From: Polytrichum commune
Taxonomy: Eukaryota; Streptophyta; Polytrichopsida; Polytrichales; Polytrichaceae
Reading direction: 5' to 3'
Assembly: GCA_950295325.1 (NCBI GenBank)
Contig: OX485809.1
Location: 8,432,001-8,496,000 of the forward strand
Length of the DNA stretch: 64,000 nt
The translations under genes and the position numbers were made by a program. Shown in pieces: positions 22,200-33,530 of this stretch. The notes beneath the pieces were generated by a model that had not been told where the DNA came from, did no database searches, and worked only from the letters and a program-made list of their open reading frames with translations. Numbering within the stretch: the stretch's first letter is position 1; each line of letters opens with the position of its first letter.

Positions 22200-25045
22200 A
22201 TGTGCATTTTAGCAGATCGAACTGCAAGCAATAATAATCAGCTGTCAGGAGGAACGGAGGGGGCCAGCATCAATCCATGCACATGTCCAGCAGGGAATGT
22301 GGATGGGGAGACCCAGACAGATGTGGTGGTCGTCGACCTGGGGATGCGGATGCGGAGCTCGTATTCGGATGAAGAGGATGATGATGGCAGGGACAGGCAG
22401 TCTCACTGGAAAAGAATTAAGACACGGTCCGAGAGTCATTCGGATGCTGCAAGTGAGAGGTTCCGATTCATGGGCCATAGCAGGGATAATGGCCACAGCC
22501 ATGACAGATCCCTAGGTGGTGGTGGTGGTGGTGGGGGGAAGCGACTACTACTCCTGCCTACTCAGAAAGGCAACACTGCAGATCAACATCAGCAGCAACG
22601 TCAAGCTTCCCGTAGAATGATTCTCGAAAAGATTGCTGGAAGCAGACATCTCTCCAGCTATGATGATCATGAGCTTGGTGATAGGAGAAGACCCGGAAGC
22701 ATCATCAAGGGTTGGGATGTGTCGTCTATGGGTCGAGGAGGACATCATCAACACAGCGATGGTGGGACCAACATTAACATTACATGCAAGAAGGATGCCG
22801 ATTACAGTAGGGCTGTGATGAAGAGGAAGCATACCGAGGCCGCATCATCCTCGGTGGATGATGGTAACAGAAGAAGGATCAGCAGCCCGGAGCATCACAA
22901 CTCCCGAGTGATGATGTATCATGGCGGGAGCATGATCATGACTACCCGGGAGGACAATAATAAGCACATGGCAAGAAGGCATTTCGTGGACACAGCAGCC
23001 ACCCAAGGGTATAGAACTAGGGTTAGTAGTAGTTGTAGTAGTGGGGTTGCAGATGTGGGGCGGTTCAATGGCGAGGATCAAATCCATTTCGTAGAAGATT
23101 TCGGTCACTCGGATGACGATGGTGATGACGATGATGGCTTCGTTTCCATTCCGAGGGAGAAGGCCAGGATTTTTACGCAGGATTTGCGAGAGACTTTGAA
23201 TGCTAGACTGAGGCGGAGCGAGAGTTTGAAAAGAGAGAACCTCAACAACAGGGTTGAGTTTGGTGTTGATGATCTTCTTCTTAAGAGGGGGCCACCTAAA
23301 GGGGGCGGCATCCAACTCCGAAGTAACGGCACGGTCACTCAAGGATCGTTGGTGAAGAAGCTCCCATCCAATTGCGACCGGAGCCGTCGTCCCGTCGACG
23401 ATGATTGCCAAGGGTTTGCGAAGACCACCGGTTCGGGAGGCTTAGGTTTGGAGCGCAGCAAGGGGGACATGGAGTCTGACGAGAGGCATCGTAAGGAGAA
23501 AGGGCGCACACGGTGGGCAGAGAAAGAGCGCGATGATTTGGAGAAAGAGAATTTGGCAAAGGCCGCTGCAGAAGTAAAGTCTGTGACGGTTGTGGACTAT
23601 AGCCACAAGTTTACAGTTGCCAAAGCACCTGCAAGTAAGACTTCTTTACTTTTGCGGATTCTTCTTCTTTCCCGAAGAGTCTTCAGTGTAATTACAAAGC
23701 CCGAAGAGTCTTCTTCAAACACTAACTTCCAGAGTCTTTTTCGATAACGCCCCCTGATGGCTCGAATATCACTTTCTGCGACCTAACCCTTATTCACTGC
23801 TTTCTTCTTCTTCTTCTTCTTCTCCATCTTCTCTATGGTAGCGCACCAGTTTCTCGTTTCGCGAGGAAGGCGAACGTAGAAGCGGGAACGAGAAGTACAG
23901 TGTTGGGGTTTTGAGGACATGAGACTGCAGCACACTTTTCAACATTCTCGTCATGTGCTAAACCCCACATGTTCAATTAGTTTATTATGGGGAGACATTG
24001 AACTGTACAGAAGAGATCGGGAAGCATTTGTGTAGGGAGGAAGACATTTTGTATGTGTTGATGATGCCAAATCTCGGAATTGAAACTTGAAAGTGTTACA
24101 TTTCGGACATTCAGGAGTGAGTGAGAGGTTTCCTTCTCTTTCTCGCCATTACCTTTCCACTGAGCTGAATGAGCACGTACAGAAGGGTAGGATGTGGATG
24201 TTGCAGATGGTGCTTCAGCAGTGAGCTTCTTCTTGGTTTGTGCAAATCTGGAGTTGATTCATGTTTCTTTCTTTCTGGGCTAAGGATTATGTGGTTCTTA
24301 CACTTCTCAGTGTATTTTGGAGATGCAGTCTGGTTTTACCTTTCTGTGTGAGCAATTTGCACGTTTAAAAACTTCCTTTCTGATTATAACTTGCATAATT
24401 CTGATGATTCTCTACATGAATCTTGCAGCTATTCCTGAGAAGCCAGTTGAAGCAGATCCTCATCGACTGTGTCAACGACAGAAGCAAATTGATTATGGAA
24501 AAAATACTCTTGGTTATGAAAGATATACAGAAGCCATACCAAGGTATGACCATCTGCTACAAATTTAGGTTGGTAGGCCTCACACCAGAGGCTTGGCATT
24601 TCTGGCGGTCTCCAGTTGAAGGGCTTGTTCATCTCATGGCATGCATCGACTATTGAGAAGGAAGTTTTTTGAGTAGAATCTGGCATTGAACTAGTGTACA
24701 GGTTGATGATGCATATTCACTAATGATGGGAGGATATGTTTTACATTTACTAGGTACACGCGAACTAAAGCACATCCTCGAACGCCTGATATACGACAAG
24801 TTTGCAGTAAACGAAGCTGGGATGGCCAGATACGGAAGTGGCGACGTCTGCTACATGAGTATGACCCACCCAAAGGCGAAGATGAGGAGGATCCAGACCA
24901 GCTTTTTGTGCCAACAAGGAGGCAAGACAGTCTGAAAGGATCCACCACGGATGACAGTATAATGGACACACAATCAGAAGGGGATAAAATTGTTGAAGAT
25001 GCAGACTTGAAAATTTATGATGGCTGGTCTGATGAAGAGTGTTAA
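22200..25045 (+). CDS. SLBP: Histone RNA stem-loop binding protein
   Basis: Three exons give 613 residues: 22200-23634, 24429-24543 and 24754-25045, with GT-AG introns (GTAAGA...TTGCAG and GTATGA...ACTAG) that keep frame. SLBP binds the 3' stem-loop of replication-dependent histone mRNAs and supports their processing and translation. The RNA-binding domain is at about residues 488-556: RQKQIDYGKNTLGYERY, then HPRTPDI, then SKRSWDGQIRKW and LLHEYDPP. Animal SLBPs have TPNK where this has TPDI (T527-P528); the phosphorylatable Thr is kept. The long N-terminal part (about 480 residues) is low-complexity, Ser/Arg/Asp rich, with an eight-Gly run encoded near 22520. The acidic C-terminus ends in WSDEEC. 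The start is the first ATG after an in-frame stop at 22143; a GTG at 22164 is the only earlier alternative. A 5' UTR intron is possible. I know of no SLBP in flowering plants. Confidence 0.88.
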
Positions 25046-25686
25046 TGTGCTCCTTCCATCAAACCTTTATTTGTCAGCATCTTTAAGAATCTCTGAGAAT
25101 CACCAACAAGAAATCCTGCTGGTTGGCGATGAGATTCTCTTGACGATCTATTCTTAGGTCTTTTAGTCAATTTGGGGTTCAAACTCCTAGAGGGGCACAA
25201 GTTTGGAGTTGAAAATGAAAGACTCCATCCTTGGTTGTCTTCAAACGGGATTATAACACACCAGTGTATGCTTACGGAGCAGAAAGCATTCCAGGTAACC
25301 AGAGGGTTTTGGGGTGGTCTAGGTATTATTATTATCCTCCAGACAACCTCATCTGCAACCAGAAGAAAACTAGATAGGAAGATTGCACTTGGGCTGCTGG
25401 CCCCATCGGTTGTGGTGGATGTGCTGTAAATGGTTCTCAAATACTTAGTAGGAGCTCTGCAGCTATGATTCTAGTTTTGAAGCTGTTTAATTAGCATTTC
25501 TGCCCAAATTCTCAAGCCATTTTGGCTACGGAGAGTATGGTGTAATTGAGATTTCTGTCTTTCGCTTTGGTATATCTGGAAGAAAAAGAGCTGGTGGACA
25601 TTAATGTAGAGAGGAGTGTGCAGGCTATAACTTAGATTCTCCAGCTTTGTATGTATGTTGGCCTGAGCAGGCTACTCTTTGTGCTC

Positions 25687-25692
25687 AATAAA
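25687..25692 (+). terminator. Poly(A) signal of SLBP
   Basis: AATAAA lies about 640 bp after the SLBP stop, in a T-rich 3' region free of long frames. It is the first canonical signal downstream of the gene. Confidence 0.5.
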
Positions 25693-25719
25693 GAGAACCG
25701 CATCTCTTGGTAACCGGAA

Positions 25720-26529
25720 GACATGGAATTAGATCGAGATAAGTTCGTTCTGGCTTTTTGTCGGCCCCGCTCTTCCAACAAGAAATCTAAAAAAATTCAC
25801 CATTTTCACATTGAATTGCCCTTATTTAGAAGTTGCGAGTTTGTTTTTGCAAATTTTTATGGATTATCATTACGACTGCCGCCTCACCTGTTGGGTTTTG
25901 TATTTCTTGTTTAGATTTCAGATGTGTAACGATTTATCTTAAATTCGTAATTCACTAATTGTCGTCAAACTAAGAAAGTAATATTGTGAATTTATCAGTT
26001 CTGGTTTCCAGGAAATTATGCGAAGTGAACATGACTGACTGTTGTCAGAAGATTTCGCCGCAGAGGCCAAAGTGGAAAACCATCATTTGGTTCAGGAAAA
26101 TTAGGCATTTGGTTGGTAAATGAGCATAGAATGAGGAATGCGTAATCCTTAACTGGAGATCCTCCCTCTCCTTATTTTACTTTACTTTTTACAATTCGGT
26201 AAATCTATCGTAAATCAGAAAAACATGTCTGGTGTCACAAAATGTCCCTATGATGTTTGTGAACATTAAATAAGCATTGAAGTGTTCCACGGACGAGCTT
26301 TGTTGGGAAACTCGAAACAGATTAACTCATAATTATGAAGCTTTCCTCGGGATCCTGGTGCGGGAGGATTAAGGGAATCTCCTCGGCAACTCGCTTGGCA
26401 TTTTCTTTGTTAGAAACAGAGCTGGGCGGGGGCTGAGAGCAACATGCGTAATTTAGTTTAGAGCTCCCCGTTGAGCAATCTCACCTAATTAGAATGTGCA
26501 ACGAATGGCGGGCAGGAGCTAACTTAAAC
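25720..26529. other. Intergenic sequence between SLBP and the next coding-like segment
   Basis: No gene, repeat or transposon terminus was recognised here. Confidence 0.5.
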
Positions 26530-27466
26530 TCACCAAAATCCTTTTCGGTTTGGTGTTGCAGATGCATCTTTCGTATCTTCTGCTTCGTCCGAAGACAGCT
26601 GGTTTGACTGCAATTTTGGGTCAACCCATTTGGGCGGTGAGGAATCATAGCACTTAAGACTCACATCATAAATTCGACATGCATAATACTTTGTGAAGGT
26701 TGTGCCCTGCTGCTCTAATTGAGGCTGCTGCACTTTGGGATTTCTTGGGTTTGAGGAGATTGGCGGCGAAGTGGGGTTTTTCAACCTTCTTCTGAAAACT
26801 TTGAGCGTGGGGTTTTTGTTTTTGCGACAGATGACTCTAATTGAAGCGCATCTTCAAAATTGAGGTTGTTTGGCATGAAAAGGTTATTGCAGGAGTCGTA
26901 AGTGGTCCTGTGGAGTGGCAACCCATCATGATGATGACGACGAATATGGTTGAGGTCAGTGACAAATATCTGATGGCGGACTAAAAATTTGATTTCACCT
27001 TGCGAGAGCATTTCCTTGCTCAAAGTTTGTGGGTTTCTAGGCGGTTTGATCGTATGATAATTGTACAGTTTGTCTTTCAATGTCATCTCGTATTCAATCA
27101 GGGGATTGAATTTACGACACCGTCAACATCCTAACCTGAAATCGTTGATCGGTTAACTTTAACATGTTTCGACGATTGTCTAGTAGAATCCATTGAACCT
27201 CATACGAAAAAAGATTGGAGGGGATCACTTGCAACACCAAAACTCATATCTCTCTCGGTTCATTTACTAACGCGAGGCTTTTTAGGGTTTTGTGGCGTCC
27301 CTGCTTTCTTTGGGTAATAGAGATATCCTTCAACTCCATGGGACTTTTCGTCTGGAGTTGGTCCCCTATGTGAATACCTATTGGTTGTTTTGCATACAAC
27401 ATCAACTATTTCTTGCCACTTGTGGTGCGTGCTTGGACTTAGTGTTTGAATTTGATTGAAGAGCAA
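26530..27466 (-). pseudogene. Cluster of minus-strand coding-like frames, unidentified
   Basis: Three successive minus-strand frames (27466-27260, 27086-26781 and 26784-26530) have balanced, protein-like composition and no low complexity. The second and third overlap by four bases in different frames, as if one reading frame had been broken by an indel. The middle one contains KFLVRHQIFVTDLNHIRRHH and the last KYYACRIYDVSLKCY. I recognise no family. It could be a relic of a gene or transposon, or a real gene with short introns. Its position between two plus-strand genes gives no hint of function. Confidence 0.25.
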
Positions 27467-27514
27467 CTTATTTGGGTTTGCTGAGGGCCAAACTCATTTT
27501 AGCACCTCTTGGCA

Positions 27515-27690
27515 TTCCAAAACGAGTTTGACCCTCAATGAACTGACATATAATGTTCTTCATTCAAACCTCCACACTGCCTCCAAAGATGTGACTGAAA
27601 ACTTACCAAACATGGAAAGTTGTATGCAGAACAACCAACTCCCGACTAAAACGCATGTTGAGTTAGTGGATAACTCTAATCTATATAATT
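27515..27690. repeat. Copy of the dispersed repeat seen at 17064-17830 (unoccupied site)
   Basis: The segment from gagtttgaccctcaatgaac to ggataactctaat matches 17064-17126 followed directly by 17700-17830, without the 565-bp hAT insert. It ends about 40 bp before the splice acceptor of the DHHC gene, so repeat-derived DNA forms the adjacent intron or 5' flank of that gene. Confidence 0.8.
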
Positions 27691-27732
27691 GGAGTTGTGG
27701 CATGAATGATTTAGTGATGTGTGAATGTGCAG

Positions 27733-30700
27733 GTGCGCATTGACGGGCATGGAAATGATGTTGGGAAGTGGGAAACAACATGTTGGGGATGTAATTTGCA
27801 ATTGACACTACCATGTTTTGCACCCATATTCAAGTGTGGGTATTGCGGGGCAATCACATCAGATAAATCATCAGCAACCAAACCCCGGCTACGAATTAGC
27901 CCTCGCTGCAACTCTCTGTTAGACCACTTCATGGTCGCTTTTGTCCTCCTTTTTGTTCTCTTCATCGTATGTAAGCTTTCATATCTGTCTATGTCTCTTC
28001 TACTGCCATTCATTTCTTCGTCTTCATCTTCTTTGGGTGTGCTTGATATAAAGGAAAATGGGTTGCAGCATTGAAGTTGCAATCTTGCAAGGCAAGCATC
28101 ATCTGGGATATCACTACACTACATATCTGATTTAGTGTGGCATTAAAATATTACTTCTTGTTCTCAGCACCTATTATTCATCCAGAAAACTTCCCTTTTT
28201 TCTGTGGCTGGGTGTGTTATCTTGCTTTTCTTCTTCTTTTAGTTTCAGTTTGGATCCCTTTGACAACTAAGTATTTTGGCGCGGCCACTTTTGCTGCCTA
28301 ATTATCCGTGTATCCTATGTAGTGGATTTTTCGGCTTACACCCACAGGTTGCTTCTACTTTTTCAGCTGTTAGATTTGCTCTTTGAATTCCAGATTAGTA
28401 GTTCCTCGAGCCTTAGCTCTCTTTTATCTGGGCTGACAATCTGCTGTAGTATCTGGGAGTATTCAGCTGGGATTTTATCTTGAGACCTTGCCAGGTGGAC
28501 GGAGACTTGCTGCCAAGTTCTTGATACAGACATTGGATAGCAGAGGTGGACTAATGTTCCATGATATTAGAGTTGCCCCCATGACTGATGTGGCACTAAG
28601 TGTCCCATGCTACATCTTCTCTACACTAAACATCTGATTTAGCATGGCATTAAAATCAGTGTGCCAGGTCAAGTGGAGTGGTCTTTATGCCTTGACATGT
28701 AGCACCTAGTGATTACAAGACATTTAATGTGGGTTGATGGTGAATAGTGCGGGCCACTCTAAATTAGACCTTGTATTGTACTGGACGCTAACTGCAAAAA
28801 ATTCGGGTCTAATAATTTTCTTCCTGCAGATGGAGGTGTGTGGACAACGTTTCCGATTCTGTTCCCAAGGGCTTCATTCGCCATGCTTTGTCACTCGGCT
28901 TTCATTGCCTTTCTTGTGTTCAATGTGCTCTTCAACTTTGCATTTGCTGCCAAAATTCCAGCAGGGCCACTGCCCCCAGTAGAATGGGGGAAGGTGGAAG
29001 TCGTCAGCCGAGGTGGTTTAGAAGACTACAAATTCTGCACGCATTGTCAGAAACCGAAACATCCGCGTGCTCATCACTGCAGCACTTGCAGAACATGCAT
29101 TTTGGATATGGATCATCACTGCCCCTTTGTATGTAATTTCTTACAACTCCTGCCACTACCTATTTTCTCCATTTCTTCAAATGTGTCAATAAATAATTGT
29201 GTTGGTTGCAATTCAGTTAATCTTGCTCTGCTTGATTATTGAAATGGAACAGTTGTTGTCAATGAAATCTGCAGCAGTTATTACAATTTACTCCACTGCT
29301 CTATCATAATAAGATGGAAAACCTACACAAATGTCTAGAATGGTTGGGTTTCCCCTAAACCCTATTCTTGACTATTGAAATTAAGAAATAAGTTATTGGG
29401 CTCACGTTACTTCAACTGGTTTCACAAATCGCATCTCTTAACCAGCAACGGTAAAAGCATAATGCATCCATTCTGAAGGATTGTGAAGTAGGGCATGTTC
29501 TTCATGGTGAAGGGCTCCTGGGGGGTCCAAATTCTTGTAACCTCATAGTTCTTGCATCCGCATTGATTTGCGTGAACTATATTTACTATACAATTTGGAA
29601 CTTTGGAACGGTGAGTGCGCATGGTATTTGATGCAGTCCACTTGCACGATGGCGGGGAATCACGGCGGCATGTTGAACGGACAGTTGCAAGGATGGCCCA
29701 ACACATGAATTCATATGCACAAGTGCAATAGGCAGGGATCACATATTCTCGATTGCCTACTAGGTATACATTTTGCAATGGGCGGGTGTTGGGTCCATGG
29801 GCATTGACGCAATTCGCTTGCACTGGTGAGTAGATGGTGAGGTGTTAACGGCAGCATGTTGAGCAGACAGTGAGAGAATGGCCCGGGACATCATCATGTA
29901 TACATTTTGGCAATCTTTGGCGAGGGTGGGTTGAGGGCAGGTGGCACCGACGTAGTCACCATTCCAAGTTCCAAAACAACTAGCCGGTGATGGTGGCATG
30001 TTGAGCAGATGGTTCAGGGATGGTATGTAACATTAATTCATATGCACGGGTGCAATGGGTGGGATGGCATGGATTCAAATTCATATATATACATTTCAAC
30101 AGCCTATGGTGAGGGTAGGTGGGTGCCGACGCAATCATTGTTCCAAAGTTCCAAAACGGCTGGCCGTTGACAACATATGAGCATAAATTTTGGGGATGGC
30201 TTTCGACATGATTCATATGCATGGGTGCAACGGGGTGGAGCGGCATGGGTCCAGACTAGTTAATTCATATGCACATGTGCAGGCGAAGGTGAAGGTGGAT
30301 GGCCATTGATTTAGTCATCAATCTAAAGTTCCAGACCAACTAGTTGTCTACAACGGCAACTGAGGACATCAATTTATATGCATGGGTGCAAAAGGCTAGG
30401 ATGATGTGGGCCCAAACTAGTATTCTACAAATGAAAGAACTGCAAAAAATATCTTAATGGATGCCATTCTTTCAATATTAAACCCTAACATGTGTGTTGG
30501 TGTGTGTGTGTGTTTTTGTGCATGACAGATTGGGAATTGTGTTGGTGCCAACAACCACGGGTATTTTATTCTCTTTCTTATTTTCACAACTGTTAGCTGT
30601 CTCTACGTACTCATCATGGTTCTTTACACTTACACACACGCAAAGGCGTATTGGATGGTGGCGGAATCTGAAACCTTGCCTGAACCTGACACTTTGAACT

Positions 30701-31053
30701 TGGGACTCGACCTTATGGCGGGTGTGCTAAGCTCCTTACTCTTTGATAATGAAGTCGCGTTCACGATTCGGTCGATTGGGTTGCTGTACTTGTTTGTCGC
30801 AAGCTTGGTGTTGTTGATTGGGGTTGGCCTGTTACTTCACCAGCAGCTGGTGCTCGTTTACAGTGGGCAAACTTATTTGGATTCAATTACTCCCCTCATG
30901 GCCGCAGAAACTGATCCAGCAGGGTTCTCAGGAAAGCGAGGGTGGATGAATTTCCAGCGCCTTTTTGGCAAAAAAAACCCTTTGCTATGGCTCCTTCCCT
31001 CCCTGAAGTCCAAGAGATTCCACGCAGGTAAAGTTATGTCTTCGATTTTGTGA
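27733..31053 (+). CDS. DHHC protein S-acyltransferase with LSD1-like zinc finger (first exon not found)
   Basis: Exons 27733-27970, 28830-29128 and 30529-31053 join in frame to 354 codons. The enzyme attaches palmitate to Cys residues of target proteins at endomembranes or the plasma membrane. The N-terminus has CWGCNLQL...FKCGYCGAIT (C-x2-C-x14-C-x2-C, LSD1-like). Two membrane segments follow (LLDHFMVAFVLLFVLFIVY and the next about 30 residues). The cysteine-rich domain runs from YKFCTHCQKPKHPRAHHCST to the catalytic DHHC (29111-29122), then CPF/IGNCVGANNH across the third intron. Two more membrane segments follow, and a QTYLDSI motif. The layout resembles Arabidopsis PAT11 (At3g18620) from memory. 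An in-frame TGA at 27715 and the AG at 27731-27732 show that 27733 is a splice acceptor, so the start codon is in an unlocated upstream exon. The last exon might instead splice at 31027, which would change the final residues. Confidence 0.85.
28119..28745. mobile_element. CACTA-like terminal fragments in the second DHHC-gene intron
   Basis: Two pieces in the same orientation, at 28119-28165 (CACTACACTACATATCTGAT...) and 28614-28740 (CTACACTAAACATCTGATTT...ggcattaaaatcagtgtgcc), match each other and the 220-bp units near the window start (gatttagtttggcagttaaa). They look like left termini of the same family as at 1473 and 63320. The matching right ends were not found. Confidence 0.45.
29760..30420. 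repeat. Degenerate tandem repeat in the third DHHC-gene intron
   Basis: Units of roughly 135-190 bp begin with tatacatttt (29762, 29898) or tatacatttc (30089). They share caattcat-atgcac-ggtgcaa, gttccaaagttccaaaa and ggcatgttgagcag words. A fourth, more divergent unit runs from about 30270 to 30420. The repeat accounts for nearly half of the 1.4-kb intron. Confidence 0.65.
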
Positions 31054-31530
31054 GTTGATTTGCCTAAATCATCAGGAACCTCACAACACTTTAGCTCCTC
31101 GCAACATTTTTCACTAGAAGCAGATCAGTCAGACTGTAAAATGGAGGTCATATATTACCACAATTTTAAAGTCTCACAGCTGTGAAGTTTAGGTATTGGC
31201 AGCAAAGTGCATGGTTGTAAAAATGATCCAAATACCTTTGTACCATAGCTGAATAATTGTCGGGTGATTTCTTGTGCTTTGCTCTCAATTAGCTCTGAGT
31301 GGCCAGCTTGTACATCCAGAATTGGAGACATTTTTACTAGGTTAATTTATAGAACTACTCATTGTCAGTTTTATGATGGCATAAGATTGCAAGTGACTCT
31401 CTAGATATGTGTAGGATTATTCTGTGTTGACAATGTATTGAAACGCAGGTTGAGAGCACCCGGGTTTATGAAACATCTGTTATCACACTCAATATGGTTG
31501 GTAGTGGTACATTAAATATGACATTTAGTT
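31054..31530. other. 3' flank of the DHHC gene
   Basis: Nothing but presumed 3' UTR and spacer is visible here, with no canonical AATAAA close to the stop. Confidence 0.4.
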
Positions 31531-31720
31531 GTCACTTACTATTTGGATTTACACAATGCTATATCTTTTTACTATTGTTGTAAAATCTTTTAATAAAATT
31601 CTACCAAGAAAAGTTGTAAATGTTCTTCAATGTTCAAACTACCAATTTAACATTTGTTGGTAAAATATGAGTTATACAATAAATAGATATAGCATTGTGT
31701 AATTTCAAATATTAAGTGTC
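31531..31720. repeat. Hairpin-forming inverted repeat
   Basis: The 36-bp arms 31531-31566 and 31685-31720 are inverted copies with few mismatches (left starts gtcacttactatttggattt, right ends aaatattaagtgtc), separated by about 118 bp. It could be a small MITE. No target duplication was established. Confidence 0.6.
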
Positions 31721-32586
31721 TTCTACTATGCATAGTAATTCTCCAAAACCCACACTAATTTTCAACCCACACCAACTCTCTAGTTTAAAGTAGTGTGGAC
31801 CACATAAATCATTTTTCTAGGAGATGGATGTGGGCAACTATTTTATTCCTATGCTACTTTGTCCTTGGACTAGTACTCAAGGGTTGGTGGGAGGTCTCAA
31901 GGAATACATACGGGAAGACTGGGGTTTTGGACTCTCATTATTTCTACCTTGACTAGACAATCACTATGGCCCACAATAATTATTTTGTTATGTATTAAAA
32001 CTACAAAACAAACAACTCAAGGTACTAAGTCCCAAGGAAGACTCGTCTAATGTCTATAAGGATTAATATCACACTAGTTGACATAATTTTATTACAATCT
32101 AAGGTTCTTCCTCTTAAATATTCACTTGACAAGGTTCATTATTCACTACTTTCTCTCTTAAGGTTCATTTGTGCTTCTTTGAGTCGCGTGTGAGTTTATC
32201 CTATGTGAAGACTCCTAGAAACTTGAATGATGTGTTTCTAAATCAGTCGTGAAGCACTTCTAGCTTGGGCAATGACCTTCTGAATGGCAATAGTCTTTGT
32301 CACATGTAGCCATAGTCTTTATATGGATTTTCATCATATTGGGGTTAGTATCTTCTTCCTCAATTAGAATGCCCATTTAATGACACCAATTATAAACCAA
32401 ATTGCATTGTTGAATATTAAATTTTCATTTGAATTATCTTTATGTTCTTGTTACAAATTCATCTCATATATGAATCATCATGCATGAATAGTATCTTAGG
32501 TTGTAATCCTTGCAAACACCCATGGTAAATACATAGATAAATAAGCTATCATCTTAGCATGAAGCTCAAGTAACCTAATACTCATC
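31721..32586. other. Intergenic sequence
   Basis: I see no gene, repeat or terminus in this stretch. Confidence 0.45.
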
Positions 32587-32768
32587 ACATCATTGAAATG
32601 AAATATAATGTCTTATTATATTTGTAGAAATTTCCTTTCGACCCTAGGGTTGTTGTCTATTAGACCTAGACTACTAAACATCATTGAAATGAAATATAAT
32701 GTCTTATTATATTTGTAGGAATTTCCTTTCGACCCTAGGGTTGTAGTCTATTAGACCTAGACTACTAA
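32587..32768. repeat. 91-bp tandem duplication
   Basis: Units 32587-32677 and 32678-32768 both start acatcattgaaatgaaatat and end gacctagactactaa, with only about two or three differences, so the duplication is recent. Confidence 0.92.
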
Positions 32769-33081
32769 TCACCCTAACCTCCTAAAACTTCTCATCTTGC
32801 ATTTTTGTAATTTCAATATGATGTATTGCTCATCATGAGTTTGACTCCACTTGCTCTAGTAACATTTTCTTTTAGCTTTGATTTTGTTTCTTTTTATCTA
32901 TTCCTCACCTCACCTCTCACATGCTCTTGGAAGTGTCTTGCTACGGCCACTTTGCTACTCTCAACGTGACAACATTGATGACTATAGTCTCTTGCTATCA
33001 CGACTATGACTTTCACTTCAAGAATTCACAACATATTCACCTTGACCTCAAAATTGACTACCTCTCATGTTCCTCATTTGG

Positions 33082-33101
33082 ACACACACACACACACACA
33101 A
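33082..33101. repeat. (CA)n microsatellite
   Basis: Ten CA dinucleotides in a row. No gene lies nearby. Confidence 0.9.
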
Positions 33102-33179
33102 CACCTCTACATATGTTGAAATTCAAAAAGTGTCCATAGTAAAGCATTGACTTGACTAATTGCTTTTGATTAGTTCAAA

Positions 33180-33530
33180 GTCTTGGAGGGTGGACTCTTC
33201 ATTGGAAACCTAAATGATGTGCATGGGTCACTATGAAATTAGACCCCCTTATATACAAGAGGTTTGTAGATAAAAACAAATGTATACATACTAACAACAT
33301 GCTAGAAAACGGACTCATGAATTTATACTAAGCTTTTAATTTAATGTGATAAATGCCGGGGAGTTGGACTCTTCATTGGAAACCTAAAAGACATGTGTAG
33401 GTCACTAGGAAATCAAACCCCCTATATACAAGAAGCTTACAGAGAAAAACAAATGCATATGTACTAACGGCAAGCTAGAAAATGGACTCATATATTTATA
33501 CTAGGCTTTTCAATGTAATGTAATAAATGC
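33180..33530. repeat. 174-bp tandem duplication
   Basis: The word ggactcttcattggaaacct occurs at 33192 and 33366, and similarity continues through tatacaaga, aaaaacaaatg and gctagaaaa to cttttaatttaatgtgataa and its counterpart. Divergence is clearly higher than in the neighbouring 91-bp duplication. Confidence 0.88.

Noticed and set aside
22245-23559. Minus-strand and second-frame ORFs within SLBP exon 1
   Set aside because: They are shadows of the SLBP reading frame, which is fixed by the downstream RNA-binding domain exons and splice phases.
29422-30246. Minus-strand frames of 79-133 codons in the DHHC-gene intron
   Set aside because: They lie in the tandem-repeat part of the intron and show repeated rather than protein-like composition.
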